Under the pieces are notes generated by a model. The model saw nothing but the letters and a program-made list of their open reading frames with translations, ran no database searches and was not told the origin of the DNA. The translations under genes and the position numbers were made by a program. Source: Pseudovibrio axinellae (GTDB lineage Bacteria; Pseudomonadota; Alphaproteobacteria; Rhizobiales; Stappiaceae). Taken from it: 64,000 nt of DNA. Below, piece by piece: positions 10,268 to 18,738 of this stretch (position 1 is its first letter; each line of letters begins with the position of its first letter). The stretch is taken from NCBI RefSeq assembly GCF_900110875.1, contig NZ_FOFM01000003.1, positions 248,001 through 312,000 of the forward strand, in the 5' to 3' direction.

Positions 10268-11299
10268 ATGACACCTCTGAAGATACTCAAGAGCCCTCTA
10301 TGGATTGCTGATATCGCTCTGGGTGGGAAGTCATTTCGGGATAACCCGATTATCGGCAACCGCTCCCTCAATGAGCGAGGCTTTCATGTTCAGCGGATGG
10401 CGTTTGCGGAACATATGGCAGACATGCGCCGCCGGCAGATAGAACATTTTTTGCCAGCGGATGACCGAAAGTTCTTTCACGAAAATGGGTATGTCGTGCG
10501 CCACAACGCATTGCCTGACGATGTCTTTAGGGCTGTGCAAGAGGAGCTGGAAGATAACGAATTTGCGGCGCGTGAGTTGAAGCAGGGGCGAACAGTCACC
10601 CGTTTCATTGGTCTGACACCATCGATACTGGCGAAGCTACCTGGCTTGCGCGCTGCTGTCGGCACAACTTCTTTCCAGCAAGGCTTACGTTACGTTGCAT
10701 CCAACAATGCTGATCCACTCGTGTATCTGCATACTGTCCTTTGGGATATGGATGACAAACGTAAAGACCCGCAAACCAACTTTCATTCAGACACCTTTCA
10801 CTCCATCGCAAAAGCTTGGCTATTTCTGAAGGATGTTGAGCTTGCGGATGGGCCTTTTCAATATGTGCCTGGTTCTCACCGGCTAAATGCTGTCCGCAGA
10901 CGATGGGAGTATGAGCAAAGCCTCATAGCTGCATCCCACCGCGATGGTAATCACGCTGTTGGCTCATTCCGTATCACTGAAAATCAGTTGCAGCAGATGG
11001 GATACAGCAAACCTGTGTCCTTCGCAGTTCCCGCAAACACTCTCGTCATCGCAGATACGCATGGCTTCCACGCTCGGGGTATAGCAACTCGTCCGGGCCT
11101 GCGTATTGGGATGTATGGTTCCGTGCGCCGTTCCCCGTTCTTGCCTTGGGCAGGCGGCGACATGCGATCGCTTCCAGGTATCAAAGGGCACCAAACCGAA
11201 ATCTTTGGTGCTTATCTCGACTGGCGTAGGAGAAAAGGCAACCGCGTTTCCCATGTGGGTGTGGGAAAAGTCAAAGCGACACAACCCGCAGTGCGTTAG
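10268..11299 (+). CDS. Phytanoyl-CoA dioxygenase (PhyH) family protein
   Basis: A 343-aa Fe(II)/2-oxoglutarate-dependent dioxygenase-like protein. The metal-binding triad is visible as His-x-Asp in TNFHSDTFHSIAKAW and the distal His in ADTHGFHARG; RPGLRIGMYGSVRRS supplies the arginine expected to bind 2-oxoglutarate. The ADGPFQYVPGSHRLN stretch is typical of PhyH proteins. Family members hydroxylate lipids, halogenate or modify small molecules; the substrate here is unknown. It is a single gene with fragments of mobile elements on both sides (IS3/IS5 upstream, Tn3 transposase downstream), so it may be cargo of a former mobile element. Unlike its neighbours it has no visible lesion. Confidence 0.87.
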   Translation: MTPLKILKSPLWIADIALGGKSFRDNPIIGNRSLNERGFHVQRMAFAEHMADMRRRQIEHFLPADDRKFFHENGYVVRHNALPDDVFRAVQEELEDNEFAARELKQGRTVTRFIGLTPSILAKLPGLRAAVGTTSFQQGLRYVASNNADPLVYLHTVLWDMDDKRKDPQTNFHSDTFHSIAKAWLFLKDVELADGPFQYVPGSHRLNAVRRRWEYEQSLIAASHRDGNHAVGSFRITENQLQQMGYSKPVSFAVPANTLVIADTHGFHARGIATRPGLRIGMYGSVRRSPFLPWAGGDMRSLPGIKGHQTEIFGAYLDWRRRKGNRVSHVGVGKVKATQPAVR

Positions 11300-11553
11300 C
11301 TGGTTGTGTCGGGCTAGCGGTGCCACTGTTGTGAATTGTGGCGAGTTGGCCTCTTCACACGCCGAAAATGAGAGACACTTCCCGAATTGTCATCTCCCTC
11401 ACTACACAGGTGGCTCGGAAAATCTGGGCAGGTAGTGTAAGTGGAACTTTCTCCTGAAACGGGCAATTTGCTTGCAACACGAGAACTACGTGGCAAGAGG
11501 GCCTCACGACACGAAAGTGTTGAATTTGTCCGGGATTTGAGAACATAAAGTGA
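11300..11553. other. Unassigned stretch between the PhyH gene and the Tn3 fragment
   Basis: No coding frame of interest. Because the Tn3 TnpA stop is at 11554, a transposon end would be expected in this stretch; GGGCCTCACGACACGAAA at about 11499 is a weak candidate but does not show the usual GGGG...TAAG ends. Confidence 0.25.
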
Positions 11554-12150
11554 TCATGCTATCAGGAGTGAACTTTCTTTGCGCAGTGGACGCAGCGCGT
11601 GGTTTTTGATTAGCGTCCAGATGTAGTCGCCAGTGAGGCTAATGTGTTGCCGCCATAGAGGCGCAATATGTTTGATGACTTCTTCCGGAGTGGCGATACC
11701 GTTTTGATTGAGCTCTGCCTAAGCCTGCTGAAGATAAAGTGTGTTCCAGTAAGCAACTACATTGATGAGGATGTTCAGCCCAGATGCGCGGAAAAACTGG
11801 CTTTCCAATGTTCTGTCGCGAAGCTCTCCCAGACGATTAAAGAACAGTGCACGTGCCAGCGTGTTTTGTGCCTCACTTCTGTTGAGGCTGGCTGTTGCAT
11901 TGCGGCGCATCTGCGGGCTTTGCCACCATTGTGTTAAGAAGATTGAGCGGTTGATGCGTCCAATATCACGAAGGGCCAATGCTAGTCCATTTTGCCTCGG
12001 AAAAGCGGACAGTTTTGCCAGCAAGGTCGATGTCCGCGTTTGACCGGACCGTATTGTTGTCACCAGACGCAGGATATCGTTCCAGTTTGCTTTTATTCTA
12101 CCTATGTTGATGTGGGAGAGAATTAAAGTCTCATACTCAGTAATAAAGAT
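11554..12150 (-). pseudogene. C-terminal fragment of a Tn3-family transposase (TnpA)
   Basis: Read on the minus strand the fragment gives ETLILSHINIGRIKANWNDI, then LSAFPRQNGLALALRDIGRI, ASLNRSEAQNTLARALFFNR and VVAYWNTLYLQQA, the conserved C-terminal third of Tn3-family TnpA. An in-frame TAG near 11720 interrupts it; the frame then continues AELNQNGIATPEEVIKHIAP to a stop at 11554. Everything upstream of about 12150 is unrecognisable. No convincing 38-base Tn3 inverted repeat or resolvase was found beside it. Confidence 0.85.
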
Positions 12151-12318
12151 TCAAACTGAGGAATATAGTATCATACTGACGAGGGCTTAGCGGACAAAGC
12201 TGCCGTTCGCTGCACCGCAAGAACTCAGGCAAATGAGAGGCCGTTGCCTGCACGCAGGGCGAGAAGCGGGCCTCGGGGTATTTCTATCGAGGGTTTAGGT
12301 AGTACGTGAGCTCAGCGG

Positions 12319-12477
12319 TCATTCAATGGTGACAATGGGCGAGCCGGAACTAATGCTCCCACCACAGCCAATTGCGTCACCAACACGGGCAGCAGGTTTA
12401 CCGTCAATCGTCACAATAGAAGAACCTGCTGAGACTGAACGTGGATGCGGAGGAGCCGGGCACACAGCGCACCCACG
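12319..12477 (-). pseudogene. C-terminal fragment of a PAAR-domain protein (type VI secretion tip family)
   Basis: Fifty-two codons in a frame ending with TGA at 12319 read RGCAVCPAPPHPRSVSAGSS, then IVTIDGKPAARVGDAIGCGG and end SPIVTIE. The Gly-Lys-Pro-Ala-Ala-Arg-x-Gly-Asp motif is the PAAR repeat signature of the sharp cap proteins that sit on VgrG spikes. The 5' part is missing; at about 12478 the sequence changes into IS630 transposase. No other T6SS gene is present, so this is a remnant and not a working system. Confidence 0.75.
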
Positions 12478-13172
12478 GTGCAATCAAGGCATTTGCGCTT
12501 AGTCCTGCGATAAAGGTTTGCGTTCCCGAACTTCCAAAAGGGGCGTCCATCTCCAGCCGTTTGCCTCTCGTTGTCCAGCCACGCTGACGCGTAGGGTTTG
12601 TTTTGACAGCAGTTTCATCAATAAAGACCATGCGTTCAGGAGCACTCTTGATGGCTGGGGTACGGTGCTCGAACCATTCTGCCCGTCGCAGCTTTACCTT
12701 GAGCTTCTGACGTTCGCTGACAACCAACGACTTTTTTTATGCGTAAAGCCAAGGCGCTTCAACAGCTGAGCAATGGCAGAATGATGAACTTTGACACCTT
12801 GGCATCAAGGAACGCATCGCGCAGTTCGAACAACGTGATATCCGGGTCTTGCTTAACCAATTCTTTGAAAAAATCAACATAGGCCGCTAGCTTGCCAGTG
12901 CCAGTGCCAGTGCCAGTTGAGCGCCCCATTGGCGCGATCACAGCTCAGCCACAGTTGCGGATATTGCGAGCGCAACGCGATCCGGTTGCGGGTGATACCT
13001 GAAGGCATCGTGCAGCCTCTCTACCTGACACGCCCTCCATAATAAGACAAGCAAAGCGATCTCAAAGTTCAATTGGAAACGGTGCTGGCATGATGTAATC
13101 CTCCTAAACGCTGTGAATCACAAATCAAACACATCGGAATCCCATCGATTCAAAGTTTCTTCGAAACGCTTT
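12478..13172 (-). pseudogene. IS630-family transposase, degenerate
   Basis: From an ATG at 13091 the minus strand reads MPAPFPIEL, a TGA in place of an expected Arg codon, then DRFACLIMEGVSGREAARCL, the N-terminal helix-turn-helix part. After a garbled stretch it continues GKLAAYVDFFKELVKQDPDI, VHHSAIAQLLKRLGF and ERMVFIDETAVKTN, where the Asp of FIDET is the first catalytic residue. The C-terminal third, with the remaining DDE residues, is lost at about 12478 where the PAAR fragment begins. Several frameshifts separate the parts. The left end is probably at a TA near 13172. Confidence 0.82.
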
Positions 13173-13761
13173 AGAAACTTATTGTCGTAGTGAACGTGCC
13201 GCAGCGGCCACGTTGCTCATTTGATGTTAGCGGCTTGTATTTTTAATCGCTTGGTTAGCACATAGATGCGAAACCGAACGCCGAGTCACTCCCAGAAGTC
13301 TCTCTCGATATCGATTTTTTCTGCTGTTCGTTGATTAGTAAGTTCTTCAGCCGGTTTGACGCAAATGGCTTTATAGCTAAGTTGCCCATCCCTCTGGCAC
13401 GTCAGCAAAAAGTCAGTGGTTATAACATTTGGGTTCTTAGTCGAGATGACCAGTGGTACTTGATATTAAGAGAGCTTGCAATTCGGAGTGTCTGGTCTAG
13501 GGGAAGAAGCGGAAATTGCTCACGGATATCAATAACGCGTTCATTGTGCTCGCAGAGGTAGAAAAACGCACTTTCATTGTTTGAAAGTAAATGATGTTCG
13601 CGTTGTGTTTTCATTCCCCAAATCTTGGAACATGTTCCATGAGAGGGAATGTCCTGCACTCGTATCCAGGGCTTGTAAGAAGCTCCTTCTCCGAGACCAT
13701 ATTTGTTGCGAAGTGAACGCTGAAAATCTTTGATTTCATTCAGCTTTCGTCCTCTTGCCAT
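13173..13761 (-). pseudogene. tnsA: TnsA-type transposon endonuclease of a Tn7-like element, decayed
   Basis: The frame from ATG 13761 reads MARGRKLNEIKDFQ, YKPWIRVQDIPSHG, REHHLLSNNESAFFYLCEHN and VIDIREQFPLLPLDQTLRIA, which match Tn7 TnsA closely (VLDIREQFPLLPSDTRQIAI in Tn7). A one-base loss near 13456 shifts the frame; the other frame continues NVITTDFLLTCQRDGQLSYK, AICVKPAEELTNQRTAEKID and IERDFWE before a TGA at 13288. The restriction-fold catalytic residues, Glu of NNES, Asp of TTDF and Lys of VKP, are all still visible. TnsA cuts the 5' strands during cut-and-paste transposition. No tnsB, tnsC or tnsD/tniQ remains in the window. Confidence 0.87.
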
Positions 13762-13802
13762 GTTGTTTCTCTTTGTTCGGCTAAAGGGTGGAAAGATTTT
13801 AG

Positions 13803-13884
13803 TGTGCAGGAATTATTATTCCGTTAGGCGCTTGTGTGCAAAAATTATTAGCTATGTGCAGAAATTATTATACACACTCACACA
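13803..13884 (-). mobile_element. Putative Tn7-like transposon end with three TnsB-type binding sites
   Basis: Three 16-base repeats of consensus TGTGCA[G/A][G/A]AATTATTA start at 13803, 13835 and 13855. Read inward from the YhiN-like gene the sequence begins TGTGTGAG (complement of 13877-13884) and then meets these sites in order. This is the design of Tn7-family ends: 5'-TGT, about 8 terminal bases, then repeated TnsB sites. It lies just ahead of the tnsA start, as in Tn7-like elements. TnsB itself is absent, so the sites cannot be matched to a protein. Confidence 0.72.
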
Positions 13885-15056
13885 AACTGCCCGGCTGCGT
13901 GGCCGGAGGACCAGGCCCATTGGAAGTTGTAACCGCCCAGGTGGCCGGTGACATCAACGACTTCTCCAATAAAGTAGAGGCCAGCCACACTGGTTGCCTC
14001 CATTGTTTTGGAGGAAAGAGCCTTTGTGTTTACACCGCCAAGGGTGACTTCAGCAGTGCGGTAGCCTTCTGTCCCAACTGGTTTGATGGTCCACTCGTTA
14101 ACTGCTAGTGCAGCTTTGCGCAGCACTTTGTCTGAGGTGTCAGCCAGTCTTCCGCTGAGCTTTTGCTCTGCGGTGATATGGGCTGCAAGTTTCTTTGGAA
14201 GTAAGCCGGCGAGGGCCGTTTTCAGCTCTTGTTTTGGCTGGGCTTGTTTTGCAGACTTCAAAGCTTCAAACACATCGGTGCCCGGCAGCAAGTTAACGCG
14301 GATGTCTTTGCCTTCTTCCCAATAAGAGGAAATCTGTAAGATAGATGGGCCGGAAAGGCCGCGGTGTGTAAAGAGTAGGCCTTCGCGGAAGCTGGTCTTT
14401 TTATAGGAGACAACCGCATCAACACTGACACCTGCCATATGCTTTGAGCGCTCACGCATGACATCGTCAAAAACGAAGGGAACAAGGGCTGCATGTGGTT
14501 CGATGACTTGCAGGCCAAACCGTTTGGCGACCTCGTAACCAAAGCCGGTGGCGCCCATTTTCGGTATGGATGGGCCGCCGCAGGCAACAACAACAGAGTG
14601 TGCGCGCACAGTGCCTTGCGAGGTGCCGATGGTAAAACGGTCATCGGGTTTGCTTACAGACGTGATGCTTGTCTCAAGGCGCAACTGCACCCCATTGCGA
14701 TTACATTGGTCTAGCAACATGTCGATGATCTGTTGTGCGCTGTCATCGCAAAACAGCTGGCCCAGTGTCTTCTCATGCCAGCCGATGCCATAGTGATCGA
14801 CCAGCTTGATAAAGTCGTGCTGCGTATAGCGCTTTAAGGCCGAAACTGCAAACCGTGGGTTTTGAGAAAGGTAGTTGGCAGGAGACGCGTGCAGGTTCGT
14901 GAAATTACAACGCCCACCACCGGAAATGCGGATCTTCTCGGCCGCCTTTTTGGCATGGTCAATCACCAGCACAGTTCGTCCGCGTTTGCCAGCTTCGATG
15001 GCACACATCAGGCCAGCAGCGCCTGCACCAATAATTAAAACATCAACATTTTGCAT
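13878..15056 (-). CDS. YhiN/HI0933-family FAD-dependent oxidoreductase
   Basis: A 392-aa flavoprotein of the HI0933 / BaiN-like family. The N-terminal dinucleotide-binding fold is VDVLIIGAGAAGLMCAIEAG, followed by the family signatures KKAAEKIRISGGGRCNFTN and, at the C terminus, LYFIGEVVDVTGHLGGYNFQ with WAWSSGHAAGQ. The biological role of most family members is not settled. The gene's last codons coincide with the Tn7-like end: the final Val codon and TGA are formed by the transposon's terminal bases. yhiN is, as I recall, a known attachment gene for one branch of Tn7-like elements, which fits this position. Confidence 0.9.
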   Translation of the reverse strand: MQNVDVLIIGAGAAGLMCAIEAGKRGRTVLVIDHAKKAAEKIRISGGGRCNFTNLHASPANYLSQNPRFAVSALKRYTQHDFIKLVDHYGIGWHEKTLGQLFCDDSAQQIIDMLLDQCNRNGVQLRLETSITSVSKPDDRFTIGTSQGTVRAHSVVVACGGPSIPKMGATGFGYEVAKRFGLQVIEPHAALVPFVFDDVMRERSKHMAGVSVDAVVSYKKTSFREGLLFTHRGLSGPSILQISSYWEEGKDIRVNLLPGTDVFEALKSAKQAQPKQELKTALAGLLPKKLAAHITAEQKLSGRLADTSDKVLRKAALAVNEWTIKPVGTEGYRTAEVTLGGVNTKALSSKTMEATSVAGLYFIGEVVDVTGHLGGYNFQWAWSSGHAAGQFV

Positions 15057-15154
15057 TGCGCCCTTATATGGGCTTTGGAGCCAAGGTCAACTCGTGAACC
15101 AATAAAAGAGGAGGATCAAAGCCCTCCTCAATACAACCCAATCTAAGTCAGTGT

Positions 15155-17200
15155 TTAAGCGTCAACCACATCAGACAGGAACGTGGAGATTGTCTTACGC
15201 AGTTCACTTGCCTGTTTGGAAACAGAGGACGATGCCTCTAACACTTCATTTGCTGAACTGTTGGTCTCCTGAACAGAGCTTGTCACAGCTCCCATGCTGT
15301 CCGCGACATCCTGTGTTCCTTGTGCAGCCTGTTGGATGTTTTGGCTGATGGAAGAGGTTGCAGCATTTTGTTGCGCGATCGCAGTTGCGATGGAGCTGGT
15401 ATACTCATTCACCTGATGCATGGTGCCAGCAATCTGCTCAATTGCAGTTACAGCCTCCTTCGTGGAGCCCTGAATTCCTGAAATTTGGGAGGAAATCTCC
15501 TCAGTTGCCTTTGAGGTCTGGGTCGCCAGCTCCTTAACTTCGGAGGCAACCACCGCAAAGCCCTTACCCATTTCACCAGCACGTGCTGCCTCGATGGTCG
15601 CGTTCAGTGCCAAAAGGTTGGTCTGCTCAGCAATGTCACGAATAAGGTTGACCACCTCCCCAATCTTCTGGGCAGCGGCATCAAGGTCTGCAACATGATC
15701 GTTGGTGGCTGTTGCGACGGCAGTTGCATCATCAACAGTTTGCTTGGTCTGGGAGACCTGACGGCCGATCTCTTCAATGGAGGCAGAAAGTTCTTCAGCA
15801 GCAGAAGCCACAGTCTGTACGTTTTGAGAGGCCCTTTCAGATGATCCGGCAGCACCGCTCGCACGCTCAGAGGTAGTTGTTGCAACGTGGGTCAGTGTAT
15901 CAGCGGTCTGCTGCATCCTGTCGGTGTTATTATCGACCTTGTCGAGAACTTCCGACACCTGGTCATTAAACACGCTGATTAGTTGATCCACGTGCATTTG
16001 GCGATCACGCTCGTGTTCCGTTTCCTTCTCAGAAACGTTCTGCAGGCGCTTTTGCTCAGCAACGGTGTCGCGGAAGGACATAACCGCGGTTGCGACAAGT
16101 CCAATCTCGTCGTTACCAATCGCTTTGGAGAAGCTCACCGTGATGTCGCCGTCTGCCAGTCGACGAGAGTCTTTCAAGAGTGCAGCAACCGGAACAGACA
16201 CACTGCGGATGATCGCGAAGGCCATTGCAATACCCAGCAGCGCCACAATGCCGGCTATGACCAATGCATGGGTAAACTCCCACTGGGCCTTGGCAACCAG
16301 CTTTTGCGAATGGGCCACCAAGTCATTGGACAGGTGGTCTTCGAACTCCTTCAAGGCATCAATGCGCTGGGTGGCCAGATCAAACCATTCTGGGCCCGTC
16401 ATGGAGGAAATGTCTCCACCAAATGCAGCGGAATAGCCCAAATTTCTTGCCGCATCGACCTGACGCATAATCGGGCGCTTGGAAATTTCCTCAAGAACGC
16501 TGATCTGATACCTGCTCATGAGCGAACGGGCGGCCTTGAAGTATGTGTCCTGATTTGCGCGAAGACGGATAAAGAGGCGATAAAGATCAGGGGCAAACTC
16601 TTGAGCACTAAAGCCATTAGCGCCAATGGCACGTTCGATCCCTGCGTTCTCTTTACCAAGCAAAATTTCTTCATAAACACTTAGCTTAAGAGCCAGACTG
16701 GCGTCGCGGCTAACTGCAATGGTGCTTGGCAGAAACTTGAAGGCATCGTTGATGGTGCCGCTGTAGTAGCTCACGGTCTTGCCAACAGTGGTATCCAGCA
16801 TAATGACCTTGCTACGGACCTGGTCGATATCAGCAAGTTGCGCATTCACAAGCTCAACTTGCGCGGCAAGGTTTTGATCAATGGAACTCAGGTTGATATT
16901 GGACAGTGCAGCTTCGTAAATACGGATTTTACTGTCAGTCAGTTTGTGCTGTTCTTTAAGGCTCTGCCCAAAGCTCTTACCTTTAGCACCAAGATACCCG
17001 GCAGAACGCCCACGTTCTTTTTGCAGTTCGTGAACAACGGCACTTAATACAGGCACAAATTCTGCAATCTGTCCCGTGGAGGAGGCTTCTACCTTGTCAT
17101 TGTAGGCAGTATTAATGTGTGACCCAGCAAAATAAAGCATGGGCACAAACGCAAGCAAGAAGATCGCGATAATGCGATACTTTAAGAGAATACGACGCAT
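15155..17200 (-). CDS. Methyl-accepting chemotaxis protein with NIT sensor domain
   Basis: An inner-membrane chemoreceptor of about 681 aa. A first transmembrane helix ([17 protein letters not shown]) is followed by a large periplasmic all-helical domain of the nitrate/nitrite-sensing (NIT) type, with the hallmark [15 protein letters not shown] second helix ([20 protein letters not shown]) leads to HAMP ([13 protein letters not shown]) and then the signalling domain with the hairpin tip [20 protein letters not shown]. No C-terminal CheR-binding pentapeptide is evident. Start at 17200 is chosen because AGGAG lies 8 bases upstream; the upstream ATG at 17227 has none. No che genes are adjacent, so it is an orphan receptor. 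Confidence 0.93.
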   Translation of the reverse strand: MRRILLKYRIIAIFLLAFVPMLYFAGSHINTAYNDKVEASSTGQIAEFVPVLSAVVHELQKERGRSAGYLGAKGKSFGQSLKEQHKLTDSKIRIYEAALSNINLSSIDQNLAAQVELVNAQLADIDQVRSKVIMLDTTVGKTVSYYSGTINDAFKFLPSTIAVSRDASLALKLSVYEEILLGKENAGIERAIGANGFSAQEFAPDLYRLFIRLRANQDTYFKAARSLMSRYQISVLEEISKRPIMRQVDAARNLGYSAAFGGDISSMTGPEWFDLATQRIDALKEFEDHLSNDLVAHSQKLVAKAQWEFTHALVIAGIVALLGIAMAFAIIRSVSVPVAALLKDSRRLADGDITVSFSKAIGNDEIGLVATAVMSFRDTVAEQKRLQNVSEKETEHERDRQMHVDQLISVFNDQVSEVLDKVDNNTDRMQQTADTLTHVATTTSERASGAAGSSERASQNVQTVASAAEELSASIEEIGRQVSQTKQTVDDATAVATATNDHVADLDAAAQKIGEVVNLIRDIAEQTNLLALNATIEAARAGEMGKGFAVVASEVKELATQTSKATEEISSQISGIQGSTKEAVTAIEQIAGTMHQVNEYTSSIATAIAQQNAATSSISQNIQQAAQGTQDVADSMGAVTSSVQETNSSANEVLEASSSVSKQASELRKTISTFLSDVVDA

Positions 17201-17477
17201 GAGAGCTCCTGTCAGCGAAACCAGCATTTCAGTTTTGGGAGGGTAAACTGCAAACCGATTTCACAAACCTGTGATTACAATTTCTAATTGAACCGCGAAG
17301 TCTTTATAGAGTCTTTATCAGAGCGCGTAGATTTCCGTTTTAGCCTAATTATTTTTATCTAAGTAGATTTGTGTCAATCATTGGTATGATGTTTATTTAG
17401 TATAGTTGAAGTTTAAAGTAAATTTTGGATGGCTAAGAACAAAGCAGAGGTTGATTGAGTCGGTACCGGTGATCGAC

Positions 17478-17504
17478 AAAAAAAGGGAGCCGAAGCTCCC
17501 TTTT
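17478..17504 (-). terminator. Rho-independent terminator of the TRAP binding-protein gene
   Basis: GGGAGC (17485-17490) and GCTCCC (17495-17500) flank a CGAA/TTCG tetraloop. On the minus strand the hairpin is followed by a run of seven T (17484-17478). It lies about 25 bases past the stop codon at 17526. Confidence 0.9.
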
Positions 17505-17525
17505 AATAGGCGTTTACTGTCTATG

Positions 17526-18614
17526 TTATGTTGACCAGACTTGTGCGCGGTCCTGATAAAGCTGCCCTTCCATACGTGCACCGTATAAAGAGCATGCTTT
17601 TACATAGGCCATATAGGAACCATGGATCTTTTCGCTCATTGCATCACCCGATGGGTACGCAGCGACCACTTCTCGCGCCGCTGCACCAATGGCCTCAATC
17701 ACATCAGGTGGGAAAGAGGATAGGATTGCTCCACGCTCCACCAATGTAGACAGGGCGACTGTGTTGTTATAGCGAAACTCTGCTGTGGTCTCTTCTGACT
17801 GAGCCGTTGCAGCCTGGGCCAGGACCTCTTTCAACCAGGGGCTGAGATTCTCATAGATGTTCTGGTTTACAATCATTTCCAGCCCTGGGCCTGGCTCATG
17901 GAAGGCAGGCAAATGATAGTATGGCGCAATCTTATAAAGGCCGAGCGCAAGGTCATTCCAGGGACCAACAAATTCGGCGGCATCAACCACACCGGATTGC
18001 AGGGCAGGGTAGATCTCTGGCGGAGGTGTGACGACAGTTGTTGCGCCCACCTTGCGCAAGATATCACCACCAAGGCCAGCTATGCGCATCTTAAGGCCAA
18101 CAAGGTCATCGAGGGATTGGATTGGCTTTTTGAACCAGCCACCCGCCTGTGCACCGGAGCTACCCGCATAAAACGGTTTTACATTGTGTGGCGCATAAGC
18201 TTCGTCCCACAGCTGTTGCCCACCACCATGACGCAGCCAGCCAGATAGCTCGGTCGCATCCAGACCAAATGGCAGTGAGGTGAAATACATCGTCGAGCGA
18301 ACCTTGCCCACTTGATAGTACGGCGCGTTATGGCCGATATCAGCAGTACCGGAAGAGACGGCAGAAAAGGTCTCGAAAGGAGGAACCAGCTCGCCGCCGC
18401 CATAGTACTTGATGGAGATTTTCCCATCAGATAGCGCTTCAATGCGTCGGCCAAGCTGCTCAGCTGATGTGCCTACGCCCGGAAAGCCCTTTGGAAACGA
18501 GCCCACCAGCTTCAGGTTCAGTGTTGCGTTTGCAAGTGCTGGTGCAGCCAGAACAGATGCACCTCCCGTTGCACCGGTGGCAACGGCTGTTTTGAGAAAG
18601 TCACGCCGTTTCAT
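17526..18614 (-). CDS. TRAP transporter solute-binding protein (DctP family)
   Basis: A 362-aa periplasmic binding protein. The N terminus MKRRDFLKTAVATGATGG is a twin-arginine (Tat) signal with RRDFLK, ending near ALANA. The body has the DctP features: LKLVGSFPKGFPGVG opening, GTADIGHNAPYY, LVGLKMRIAGLGGDILRKVG with the conserved Arg that binds a carboxylate, and VDAAEFVGPWNDLALG. It belongs to the TAXI-unlike, YiaO/mannonate-type group that binds keto acids or other carboxylates. No DctQ or DctM membrane gene is near, so its partner is encoded elsewhere. It has its own terminator. Confidence 0.9.
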   Translation of the reverse strand: MKRRDFLKTAVATGATGGASVLAAPALANATLNLKLVGSFPKGFPGVGTSAEQLGRRIEALSDGKISIKYYGGGELVPPFETFSAVSSGTADIGHNAPYYQVGKVRSTMYFTSLPFGLDATELSGWLRHGGGQQLWDEAYAPHNVKPFYAGSSGAQAGGWFKKPIQSLDDLVGLKMRIAGLGGDILRKVGATTVVTPPPEIYPALQSGVVDAAEFVGPWNDLALGLYKIAPYYHLPAFHEPGPGLEMIVNQNIYENLSPWLKEVLAQAATAQSEETTAEFRYNNTVALSTLVERGAILSSFPPDVIEAIGAAAREVVAAYPSGDAMSEKIHGSYMAYVKACSLYGARMEGQLYQDRAQVWST

Positions 18615-18738
18615 CTGTACTCTCCATCAACGTTAAAAATACCTACGCATAAATGCTGGTGCAATGCTAGCAGAGGGCAAGCGTGCTGGCGATGGTTTTA
18701 GGGTGCCCAAAGACTGAACTTACCCAATCAAAATGTGC

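Noticed and set aside
11499-11553. Terminal inverted repeat of a Tn3-family element
   Set aside because: The candidate GGGCCTCACGACACG lacks the usual 38-base pattern and no partner copy was found; it is mentioned only as a weak possibility.
12319-12477. An active type VI secretion locus
   Set aside because: Only the last 52 codons of a PAAR protein are left; no VgrG, Hcp, TssB/C or ClpV gene is in the window.
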